NCBI GenBank assembly: GCA_005776475.1
Contig: SXPB01000218.1
Location: forward strand, 1-32,320
Origin: Planctomycetia bacterium
GTDB lineage: Bacteria; Planctomycetota; UBA1135; UBA2386
Length of the DNA stretch: 32,320 bases
Reading direction: 5' to 3'
In this document: one piece after another, positions 24,653 to 31,835 of the stretch
Position numbering within the stretch: position 1 is the stretch's first letter
Layout of the letters: the number at the start of each line of letters is the position of its first letter
Notes under the pieces: generated by a model
Told to the model about the DNA's origin: nothing
The model's database searches: none
The model's input: only the letters and a program-made list of their open reading frames with translations
Translations under genes and position numbers: made by a program

Positions 24653-24681
24653 GAGTGCCCCGTCCAAGGGCACTCGAGTGC
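24653..24681 (+). promoter_or_regulatory. Overlapping inverted repeat and 12-bp palindrome upstream of the FG-GAP gene
   Basis: GAGTGCCC (24653-24660) and GGGCACTC (24668-24675) form a perfect 8-bp stem with a 7-nt loop. The second arm is also half of the perfect 12-bp palindrome GCACTCGAGTGC (24670-24681). GAGTGC therefore occurs on both sides of GCACTC. A TAGAGT hexamer (24651-24656), a possible -10, overlaps the first arm, so the palindrome sits where an operator just downstream of the transcription start would be. It lies 23 nt before the ATG. Confidence 0.5.
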
Positions 24682-24704
24682 ACAGCGCCCCAACCGAAGG
24701 ACAC

Positions 24705-25958
24705 ATGCTCACGATTCCGGTTCGCCTGGTGCTGGGAGCGTTGCTCCTTGGCACCGTTTCCTTGTCCGATGCCAAAGCCCAGGCTGGCGAATTGCTGCCG
24801 CCGGTGCGCATCCTCGCCGGTGACCAACCGATCGACGTCACGACGGGCCATGCGGCACCGTACGTGCTCGATTTCGACGGCGACGGCGTGAAGGACCTGC
24901 TGGTCGGCGAGTTCGGGGACGGCGAGTTCCCGGTCGCCGAGTTGCCGGCGGCGCTGGCGGACGGCTGGAAGAAGCCAGGCAACTTCGCCAACGGCCGCTT
25001 GCGGGTCTATCGCAACCACGGCACCAAGGACGCGCCGCGCCTCGAGTCGTTCGAGTACCTGCGGGCTGGTGGCGGCATCGCCGCCATCCCGATGTGTTGA
25101 TGCAATTCCTTCTGTCCACAGTTCGTGGACTACGACGCCGACGGGCGCACCGACGTCGTCACCGGCTCCTACACCGGCGAGTTCTATCTGTTCCGTCGAC
25201 AAGCCGACGGCGGCTTTGCGCAGCGTGAGTTGTTCGTCGACGAGAGCGGTGCCACGCTGATGATGCCGTTCGACACGATCTACTCGGTGACGCCCGAGCT
25301 GGTCGACATGGACGCCGACGGCGACCTGGATCTCGTGGTCGGCAATCGCTCGGGCCCGGTCCAGATCGTCACCAACATGGGCACGCGCGCGGCGCCGAAG
25401 TGGTCGAAGGAGCATCGCGACCTGACCACCGCCGACGGCGCGCCGATCGAAGGCAGCAATGCGCACCATGCCGATTGGGACGGCGATGGCGTGCGGGACC
25501 TCTTCGTCGGCAGCGAAGGAGGCGAGATCCGCTGGTATCGCAACACGGCCAAGAACGACGCGCCGCGCTACGCCGCGGGCGTGCAATTGCTCAACGCGGG
25601 GAACTCGGGCTGGGAGCCCGAGGGCAGCGTGCCAAGGCACCACGGCGGGCGGGTCAAGGTGCACGTCACCGACTGGAACGAGGACGGCAAGGCGGACCTG
25701 CTGGTCGGCGATGTCACCTGGCAGGAGTCGAAGTTGACGCCGCTGACGGCCGCGGAAGAGAAGACGAAACAGGCGCTCGAACGCGAAAGCGCGGACCTGA
25801 AGAAGCGGGTCAAGAACGCCAAGGACGACAACGAGAAGGTTGCTGCCCAGAAGAGCCTCAAAGAAGTGCGCGAGAAGCTGCACCCGCTGGATCGCACCAA
25901 GGTCCACACGCATGGCTTCGTGTGGCTCTACCTGCGCGCTGGGAAACCGGCTCGCTAG
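24705..25958 (+). CDS. Secreted FG-GAP/VCBS repeat protein, probable selenoprotein (in-frame TGA at codon 132)
   Basis: 417 residues if the in-frame TGA at 25098-25100 is read as selenocysteine. ATG at 24705 with AAGGA 3-8 nt upstream; signal peptide about 1-30 (LLLGTVSLSDAKAQA). FG-GAP calcium loops lie on both sides of the TGA in the same frame: LDFDGDGVKD (about 55-64) before it, and VDYDADGRTD (141-150), VDMDADGDLD (~200), ADWDGDGVRD (~256), TDWNEDGKAD (~322) after it, followed by a charged coiled coil (~345-395) and HGFVWLYLRAG. So one propeller gene is interrupted without frameshift. Around the TGA the protein reads IPMC-U-CNSFCPQFVDYD. As I recall them, planctomycete relatives have a Cys-Cys pair at this place (P-x-x-CC-x-x-F-x-P), so U132 would replace a Cys. 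A SECIS-like hairpin begins 13 nt after the TGA. Alternatives are a nonsense mutation or a sequencing error; a plain annotation would split this into two ORFs. Confidence 0.7.
25098..25130 (+). promoter_or_regulatory. UGA codon with candidate bacterial SECIS element
   Basis: After TGA (25098-25100) come 13 nt, then GTCCAC (25114-25119), loop AGTTC (25120-25124) and GTGGAC (25125-25130): a perfect 6-bp stem. There are 19 nt between the UGA and the apical loop, and the second loop base is G, followed by U. Both fit the known bacterial SECIS rules (loop about 16-37 nt from the UGA, a G among the first two loop bases) and the E. coli fdhF element, whose hairpin begins 11 nt after UGA. The codons here (TGT, AAT, TGT, CCA) are A/T-ending, unlike the rest of the gene. 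Confidence 0.65.
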
Positions 25959-26088
25959 CAACCCGCCGGGAACGAGCAGCCAGGGTGGTCGCGGCCAGTG
26001 GCATGGGCCCGCCGGGTGCGGCGACCTCGCCAGTGCGAGTTGCTGCGTTGCGGCGCCGCACCAGCCCGGTTACGAAACGTCGTTCCCG

Positions 26089-28692
26089 ATGGCCGCTCGT
26101 TCCAAAGCCGAAGTGCTCGCACCCGCTGGCAGCCTGCCCGCCTTGCGCGAGGCGCTGCTGCACGGTGCCGACGCCGTCTACTTCGGCCTGCAGGACGGCT
26201 TCAATGCGCGCGCTCGCGCCGCCAACTTCGCGCTCGCGGAGCTGCCGGAGATCACGGCGCGCATCCACCGCGCCGGCGCCCGCGCCTACGTCACCCTCAA
26301 CACGCTGGTGTTCGAACCGGAACTGCCGGCGATGGAGCACGTGCTGCGCGCGATCGCCGCGAGCGGCGTCGATGCGCTGATCGTGCAGGATCCGGCCGTG
26401 TGCCTGCTGGCGCGCGCTGTCTGCCCACAGCTCGAACTGCACGCCAGCACGCAGATGACGATCAGCGAACCGGCCGCGGCCCCGTTCGCGCAAGCGCTCG
26501 GCGTCACCCGCATCGTCGTGCCGCGCGAATTGTCAGTAGCCGAGATCCGCCAGTTCGCCGAAGGCACCGACGCCGAGCTCGAAGTGTTCGTGCACGGCGC
26601 GCTGTGCGTGTCGTGGAGCGGCCAGTGCCTGACCAGCGAAGCGTGGGGCGGCCGTTCCGCCAACCGCGGCCAGTGCGCGCAGAGCTGCCGCATGCCGTAC
26701 GAACTCGTCGTCGACGGCAAGGCGCGCCCGCTCGGTGACGTGCAGTATCTGCTGAGCCCGAAGGACCTGGCCGGAGTCGCCGCGATTCCCGACCTGATCG
26801 ACATCGGCGTGCACGGCCTCAAGATCGAAGGTCGGCAGAAGAGCCCGCAGTACGTCGCGACCGCGACCGGTGGCTACCGACGTTGGGTCGATGCGCTGGT
26901 GGCGGGCGGCGATCGCAAGCAGGCCGAACGGCAGCTCGCCAACGATCTGTTGGCGATGTCATTGAGCTACACGCGCGGCTTCTCGGACGGGTTCCTCGGC
27001 GGCAGCGACCACCAGACCCTCGTCGAAGGGCGGTTCCCGAAGCACCGCGGCGTGTTCGTCGGCCGCGTCGTGCGCGTGCAGGGCAAAACGGTGACCGTCG
27101 TCGACGATCCCGAAGGCCGGCCGTGGACCGGCGCGGGCGGCATGCTGGTCCGGCCCGACGCGCCGACCGGGGAACGTTCGGCGGCGTTGGCGGGCGTGGC
27201 GCCAGCGCCACTGCAGCTGCGGGCCGGCATGGGCGTCGTGTTCGACCAGGGCGATCCCGAGGACAAGAACGAGCCGGGCGGCCCGCTGTTCGGCGTCGAG
27301 CGGCAAGGCCGCGAACTGCGGCTCGCCTTCGGGCAGCCGGGGCCGGACCTGTCGCGCGTGCGGGCGGGCGATCGCGTGTTCGCGACCAACGATCCTGCGC
27401 TGGCGAGTGCGGTGACGCGCGAACTGCGCGACGACGCGCCCGAGCCGGAAGGCCGCATCGCCGTCGATCTCGTCGTGCACGGCGCCGCCGGCCAGGCTTT
27501 GGTCGTGCGCGGCGTCGCGCGCGGCCACACATTCGAAGTGCGTTCGGCGTCGCTGCTGCAGGCGGCGCGTGGGGCGGGCCTCGATGCGGCGATCCTGCGC
27601 GACAAGCTCGCGGCCTTCGGCGGCACGCCGTTCCGGCTCGGGGACCTCGACACCGCCGGGCTCGCGCCGGGCCTGCACGTGCCCGCCAGTGAACTGAAGG
27701 AACTGCGCCGCGCGCTGGTTGCGGCGCTGTTGCCGCCGATCGAACGCGGCCCGGTGCGGGCGATCGAGGCAGCCCCGGCGATCGCTCGCGTGGCGGCGCG
27801 CTTCGCCGACGTGAAGGCCGGCCCCGCGGTGGCGCCGTACGTGGTGCCGCTGGTGCGCACCGATGCGCAGCTCGACGCGGTCATCGCGGCCGGCTGCAGC
27901 GAGGTCGAACTCGACTGGATGGAGTTCGTCGGGCTCGGCAGGGCATTCGAACGCGCGAAGGCGAAGGGCCTTGCGGTCACCGTCGCGACCACGCGCATCG
28001 GCAAGCCCGGCGAGGACGCCTTGGTCGAGCGCATCGTCAAGTTGCAACCCGACGGCGTGCTGGTGCGCCACTTCGGCGCGATGATGCGCTGCCTCGAGGC
28101 GAAAGGCCGCGGCGCCCGCTTCGTGCTGCACGGCGACTTCTCGCTGAACGCGACCAATTCGCTCACGGTGCGGCACCTGCTGCAGCAGGGGCTCGCTTCG
28201 GTGACGGCGTCCTTCGATCTCGACGAGGCGCAGTTGTTCGCGTTGCTGGCGCAGGTGCCTGGCGACCGGCTCGCGGTGGTGGCGCACCATCGCATTCCGA
28301 CCTTCCACACCGAGCACTGCGTCTACAGCCACCTGCTCAGCAATGGCCGCGACTTCCGCTCGTGTGGACGCCCGTGCGAACGGCACCAGGTCGCGCTGCG
28401 CGACCACACCGGGCGCGAGCATCCGGTGATCGTCGACGTCGGCTGCCGCAACACGGTGTTCCATCACGAAGGGCAGCAGAGCGGGCAATGGACCAACCGG
28501 CTGCTGCACGCGGGCGTGCGGCGCTTCCGCGTCGAGTTCGTGCGCGAGACCGCAGCGCAGGTGGCGACGGTGGTGGGGGCGTGGCGCGATTTGCTCGCGG
28601 GTCGCATCGATGCGCAGGCACTGGCAGCGCGCACCGGCACCGCCGGCCAGATCGGCGTCGCCCAGGGCGGCATGAAGTTGCTCGCCGAGTAG
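26089..28692 (+). CDS. U32 family peptidase / RlhA-like Fe-S protein with long C-terminal extension
   Basis: 867-residue cytoplasmic protein. The start MAARSKAEVLAPAGSLPALR is the typical U32 N-terminus, so the ATG at 26089 is taken although the frame is open upstream. The family signature is at about 164-182 (ELEVFVHGALCVSWSGQC), followed by GQCAQSCRMPYEL; these give the cluster-binding cysteines. Further on, SPKDLAG and GLKIEGRQKSPQYV are conserved, and a DUF3656-type region follows (about 290-560). A C-terminal region has a second cysteine group: HCVYSHLL (C744), RSCGRPC (C759, C763) and VGCRNT. E. coli RlhA (YdcP), which hydroxylates C2501 of 23S rRNA, has the U32 plus DUF3656 layout but is about 200 residues shorter; whether this one acts on rRNA or is a peptidase is open. 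The 130-nt gap before it shows nothing clear. Confidence 0.9.
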   Translation: MAARSKAEVLAPAGSLPALREALLHGADAVYFGLQDGFNARARAANFALAELPEITARIHRAGARAYVTLNTLVFEPELPAMEHVLRAIAASGVDALIVQDPAVCLLARAVCPQLELHASTQMTISEPAAAPFAQALGVTRIVVPRELSVAEIRQFAEGTDAELEVFVHGALCVSWSGQCLTSEAWGGRSANRGQCAQSCRMPYELVVDGKARPLGDVQYLLSPKDLAGVAAIPDLIDIGVHGLKIEGRQKSPQYVATATGGYRRWVDALVAGGDRKQAERQLANDLLAMSLSYTRGFSDGFLGGSDHQTLVEGRFPKHRGVFVGRVVRVQGKTVTVVDDPEGRPWTGAGGMLVRPDAPTGERSAALAGVAPAPLQLRAGMGVVFDQGDPEDKNEPGGPLFGVERQGRELRLAFGQPGPDLSRVRAGDRVFATNDPALASAVTRELRDDAPEPEGRIAVDLVVHGAAGQALVVRGVARGHTFEVRSASLLQAARGAGLDAAILRDKLAAFGGTPFRLGDLDTAGLAPGLHVPASELKELRRALVAALLPPIERGPVRAIEAAPAIARVAARFADVKAGPAVAPYVVPLVRTDAQLDAVIAAGCSEVELDWMEFVGLGRAFERAKAKGLAVTVATTRIGKPGEDALVERIVKLQPDGVLVRHFGAMMRCLEAKGRGARFVLHGDFSLNATNSLTVRHLLQQGLASVTASFDLDEAQLFALLAQVPGDRLAVVAHHRIPTFHTEHCVYSHLLSNGRDFRSCGRPCERHQVALRDHTGREHPVIVDVGCRNTVFHHEGQQSGQWTNRLLHAGVRRFRVEFVRETAAQVATVVGAWRDLLAGRIDAQALAARTGTAGQIGVAQGGMKLLAE

Positions 28693-28700
28693 CCGGTTGC

Positions 28701-29120
28701 TCAGGTCCGCTTCGGCGCCGTCAGCAGCCGATGCAGGAACCCGCAATAGCTGAAGGCGAACACGCAGGCGGTGTGCCACAGGGTGCGCAGGGCCCACGAC
28801 GACGTGGCGTCGCGAGCCGGGGTGATCCAGTGCTCGAGCCCGCCGCCAACGATCGCCGCGAGCACCGCGACCATCGCTGCCGCCAACGCCGCGACAGCGC
28901 CGGGCGTGGCGCCTTCGGGCAGCTTCGGTGCCGGCCGCGGCGGCCACATGCGCGTGCCGATCGCGTGCAGCGCGAAGCCGCCCGCGACCAGCGTGGCCCA
29001 TTCCATGCCCGACAGCGGGTAGTTGCGCAGGTGGGCCATGCCGGCGACCCACAGGATCGCGATGGCGACCGGCAGCAGACCGAGCAGCCGCAGCGTGGTG
29101 AAGGCGCGTGGTTTCGGCAT
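28701..29120 (-). CDS. Small membrane protein, four TM segments
   Basis: 139 residues with four hydrophobic segments at about 8-30 (LGLLPVAIAILWVAGMA), 40-58, 73-95 (AALAAAMVAVLAAIVGG) and 108-128, and a short basic tail. No family recognised. It follows the lipoprotein gene at 29133-29963 on the same strand by 12 nt, so the two are probably one operon. The stop codon lies 8 nt from that of the convergent U32 gene. Reading as a gene is supported by the clean TM pattern and by filling the gap; function unknown. Confidence 0.7.
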   Translation of the reverse strand: MPKPRAFTTLRLLGLLPVAIAILWVAGMAHLRNYPLSGMEWATLVAGGFALHAIGTRMWPPRPAPKLPEGATPGAVAALAAAMVAVLAAIVGGGLEHWITPARDATSSWALRTLWHTACVFAFSYCGFLHRLLTAPKRT

Positions 29121-29132
29121 CGCCTTCTGGAC

Positions 29133-29963
29133 TCAGCCGCCGATCGACGTGCCGCCGGTGACGTACGTCGGGAACTTCTTCAGGAACACTTCGCGCGCGG
29201 CGGCATCGCGAGCGCCCTTGTTGCTGAGGGCGCCGCCATCGACGGCGATGTGGAACATGAAGGGGAACTCGAAGGCGCGCGTCTTCAGGTTCCACTGCGC
29301 CTTCTCAAGCACTTCACGGCCACCCTTGCTGCCGGTCGTCGTCCCCGTGTCCTCGTCCTTGATGCCGCCGCCGGTCGTGTTCTTCGTGCCCGAGCCGGTG
29401 TCGGCGGTCTTGGCTGCTTCGACCGAGGTGCGCTGGCGGCAGACGCCGGCGAAGGCGTAGACCTCCTTCTTCTCGCCGAACAGCAGGCCCGCCGCCGCAC
29501 CGCCCGCGGCGCCGCCGACGATGCCGGTGCCGACGCTCTCGGTCAGGATGCCGGTTGCCACGCCGGTGCCGATGCCAGCCCAGATGCCGGCCTCCTCGTT
29601 GAAGTCGAACTTGCCGTCCTCACCGGCCTCGTAGACCGTGATCTCGTAGTGCGCCTTCTTCTGGCTGCCGCGCGGCAGCAGCTTCACTTCGCCCATGCCG
29701 GCGTTCTTGCACTTGGCGATGATCGACTCCTTGAGGCCCTGCACGAACTCCTCGTCTTCCTCGACGGTGGGGCACTGCAGCACGATGCGCAGCGTGTTGG
29801 GGTCGACCGAGCCGTCGTCGGGCACGGGCAGTTCACTGGTGTCGCGCCACATGGGTGGCTCACCGACGGACTTGAACTTGCCGGTCGCGGAGCAGCTGGC
29901 GAACAGGCAAAGGCCGGTGACCAGCAACAGGCGGAACAGGATACGAAGCGTGGAAGTCGTCAT
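29133..29963 (-). CDS. Lipoprotein with glycine-rich hydrophobic segment
   Basis: 276 residues. Lipoprotein signal with lipobox ending at Cys24 (LCLFASC). Residues about 30-125 form a small alpha/beta domain (IVLQCPTVEEDEEFVQGLKE, KAHYEITVYEAG). At about 125-165 there is a Gly/Ala-rich hydrophobic stretch with glycine-zipper character (GIGTGVATGILTESVGTGIV), then a Thr/Gly/Asp-rich linker and a C-terminal domain ending in FPTYVTGGTSIGG. Not recognised; an envelope protein is likely. The ATG at 29963 begins the signal peptide. The frame stays open to 31319 through purD, but that upstream part is antisense to purD and not real. The membrane protein gene follows 12 nt downstream. Confidence 0.82.
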   Translation of the reverse strand: MTTSTLRILFRLLLVTGLCLFASCSATGKFKSVGEPPMWRDTSELPVPDDGSVDPNTLRIVLQCPTVEEDEEFVQGLKESIIAKCKNAGMGEVKLLPRGSQKKAHYEITVYEAGEDGKFDFNEEAGIWAGIGTGVATGILTESVGTGIVGGAAGGAAAGLLFGEKKEVYAFAGVCRQRTSVEAAKTADTGSGTKNTTGGGIKDEDTGTTTGSKGGREVLEKAQWNLKTRAFEFPFMFHIAVDGGALSNKGARDAAAREVFLKKFPTYVTGGTSIGG

Positions 29964-30080
29964 GCCGCGGGAGTGTCGCAGACGGACGGTCCGAACGACA
30001 GCATGCGATGGCCCGTCCACTCTCGTCTTTCGCGGCGGGGCCCTGGTGCGTAGCGTGTGGCAGTCCGCTCCTGCTCTCTC

Positions 30081-31349
30081 ATGAACGTACTCGTCGTAGG
30101 CCAAGGCGGCCGTGAACACGCCCTCTGCTGGAAGCTCTCGAAGTCGCCGCTGCTCAAGCGCTTGTTCTGTGCGCCGGGCAATCCCGGCACCGCCCAGATC
30201 GCGCAGAACGTCGACATCGCCGCCGAAGACGTCGCCGGCCTGCTGCGCTTCGCGATCGCCGAGAAGATCGACCTGACGGTGGTGGGGCCCGAGGCGCCGC
30301 TGTGCGCCGGCATCGTCGACGAGTTTGCGAAGGCGAAGAAGCTGTGCTTCGGGCCCAACAAGGCCGCCGCCGAGATTGAAGGCAGCAAGGCGTTCGCGCG
30401 CGAGCTTTGCCGCAAGCATCGCATTCCGGGCCCGGGCTTCTGGGTCTACGAAGAGATGGCGCTGGCGCGTTCGTTCCTCGACAACCGGCCGGATGGACCG
30501 CTGGTGGTGAAGGCGTCGGGTCTCGCTGCGGGCAAGGGCGTCACCGTCTGCAAGAACAACGAAGAGGCGAAGGTCGCGCTGGCCGAGTGCCTCGAGAAGC
30601 GGCGCTTCGGCGAGGCCGGCAACAAGGTGGTGTTCGAGGAATTCCTCGAAGGCCACGAAGTGTCGCTGATCACGCTGACCGATGGCCGCACGATCGTGCC
30701 GCTCGAACCGGCCCGCGACCACAAGGCCGTGTTCGACGGCGACAAGGGCCCCAACACGGGCGGCATGGGCGTGATCACGCCGGTCGGCATCCTGCCGCGT
30801 CTGGCGACGCAGATCGAAAGCCAGATCGTGTTCCCGACGGTGCACGCGATGAACCGCGAGAACCGGCGTTACCAGGGCTTCCTCTACACCGGCCTGATGA
30901 TGACGCCGCAGGGCCCGCGCGTGCTCGAGTACAACTGCCGGCTCGGCGATCCGGAGACGCAGCCGCTGCTGATGCGATTGCAGAGCGACTTGCTGCCGCT
31001 GCTGCTGGCCGCGACGGAAGGCAAGCTGGAGACGCAGGAGGCGCCGGTATGGGACAAGCGCGTTGCCGTGTGCGTGGTCATCTGCAGTGGCGGGTATCCG
31101 GGCGACTACAAGAAGGGCGTGCCGATCTTCGGCCTCGACAAGGTCGCGTCCGGGCCGGATCTGCAGGTGTTCCATGCCGGCACGTCGCAGCGCGCGGGCG
31201 GCGACCTGCTGACGGCGGGCGGGCGCGTGCTGGCGGTGACCGCGATGGGCAACGATGCCGCGACGGCGCGGGCGCGGGCCTACGAGGCGTGCAAACAGAT
31301 CGAGTTCACCGGCATGCATTACCGCACCGACATCGGCCAGAAGGCGTGA
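30081..31349 (+). CDS. purD: Phosphoribosylamine-glycine ligase (GARS)
   Basis: 422-residue cytoplasmic enzyme of de novo purine synthesis that joins glycine to 5-phosphoribosylamine with ATP. Complete ATP-grasp architecture: MNVLVVGQGGREHAL at the N-terminus, VVGPEAPL, VVKASGLAAGKGV, FEEFLEGHEVS, ARDHKAVFDGDKGPNTGGMG, EYNCRLGDPETQ and a C-terminal domain (GGYPGDYKKG, VFHAGT). The length is standard and the enzyme is not fused to PurM or PurN. The ATG at 30081 gives the classic N-terminus. No other pur gene is adjacent. A TAGCGT hexamer ends 24 nt upstream. fur follows after 34 nt. Confidence 0.97.
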   Translation: MNVLVVGQGGREHALCWKLSKSPLLKRLFCAPGNPGTAQIAQNVDIAAEDVAGLLRFAIAEKIDLTVVGPEAPLCAGIVDEFAKAKKLCFGPNKAAAEIEGSKAFARELCRKHRIPGPGFWVYEEMALARSFLDNRPDGPLVVKASGLAAGKGVTVCKNNEEAKVALAECLEKRRFGEAGNKVVFEEFLEGHEVSLITLTDGRTIVPLEPARDHKAVFDGDKGPNTGGMGVITPVGILPRLATQIESQIVFPTVHAMNRENRRYQGFLYTGLMMTPQGPRVLEYNCRLGDPETQPLLMRLQSDLLPLLLAATEGKLETQEAPVWDKRVAVCVVICSGGYPGDYKKGVPIFGLDKVASGPDLQVFHAGTSQRAGGDLLTAGGRVLAVTAMGNDAATARARAYEACKQIEFTGMHYRTDIGQKA

Positions 31350-31368
31350 GCCCGGCGGTGGCCGCGGC

Positions 31369-31374
31369 TATCGT
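31369..31374 (+). promoter_or_regulatory. Candidate -10 element of the fur gene
   Basis: TATCGT ends 9 nt before the GTG start of the Fur-family gene. It would give the fur-regulator pair its own promoter inside the 34-nt gap after purD. Confidence 0.3.
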
Positions 31375-31383
31375 GCGCGACCT

Positions 31384-31833
31384 GTGAAGCTCGACCAGGA
31401 ACAAGGTCTCGTGCAGGCGCACCTGCAGAAGCACGGCTTCCGTTGGACCAACCAGCGGTCGTTGATCGTGCGCACCGCGCTGTCGACGCACGAGCACTTC
31501 ACCGCCGAGCAGCTGCTCGACCTGTGCCGCGCGCAGGATCCCAAGGTCTCGCGCGCAACCGTCTACCGCACGCTCAGCGTGCTCGAGGAAGCGGGCTTCG
31601 TCGAAGGGCTCGACACCGGCGACGGCAGCCGTCGCTTCGAGCACGTGCTCAACCACGAGCACCACGACCACATGGTCTGCCTGCACTGCGGCGCGATCTT
31701 CGAGTTCCGCGACGAAGAGCTCGAACGGCGCCAGGAAGCCGCCGCGCGGCGCATCGGCTTTCGCATCGAGCGCCACAGCCTGCGCATCTACGGCTCGTGC
31801 CGCGCCTGCCACAAGACGCAGCGGGAGGCGTGA
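31384..31833 (+). CDS. Fur-family transcriptional regulator
   Basis: 149 residues. Winged-helix DNA-binding part about 1-85 (GFRWTNQRSLIVRTAL, HFTAEQLLDLCR, VSRATVYRTLSVLEEAGFV), then the metal/dimer part HEHHDHMVCLHCGAIFEF with the first Cys-x2-Cys and SCRACHKT with the second, a structural zinc site. The His-rich HEHHDH stretch is the usual Fur/Zur/PerR sensory region. Whether it senses iron, zinc or peroxide cannot be told. No ATG fits: the GTG at 31384 starts VKLDQEQ at the right distance before the first helix. It is followed by a response regulator whose GTG lies 2 nt after its stop codon. Confidence 0.92.
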   Translation: MKLDQEQGLVQAHLQKHGFRWTNQRSLIVRTALSTHEHFTAEQLLDLCRAQDPKVSRATVYRTLSVLEEAGFVEGLDTGDGSRRFEHVLNHEHHDHMVCLHCGAIFEFRDEELERRQEAAARRIGFRIERHSLRIYGSCRACHKTQREA

Positions 31834-31835
31834 GC

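Noticed and set aside
25112..25121. Alternative small hairpin CTGT-CC-ACAG overlapping the SECIS candidate
   Set aside because: Only a 4-bp stem with a 2-nt loop, less stable than the 6-bp GTCCAC/GTGGAC stem.
25080..25130. Frameshift or two-gene explanation of the break in the FG-GAP gene
   Set aside because: Both halves are in the same frame, so no indel is needed; GTG at 25125 as a separate start has no ribosome-binding site and would lack a signal peptide. A nonsense mutation remains possible and is kept as the rival hypothesis.
25965..26017. Repeated CCCGCCGGG in the gap before the U32 gene
   Set aside because: Nine-base GC-only words recur by chance here; no stem with a T tract.
29964..31319. 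Upstream extension of the lipoprotein frame on the minus strand across purD
   Set aside because: It is antisense to purD; the signal peptide with lipobox begins at 29963.
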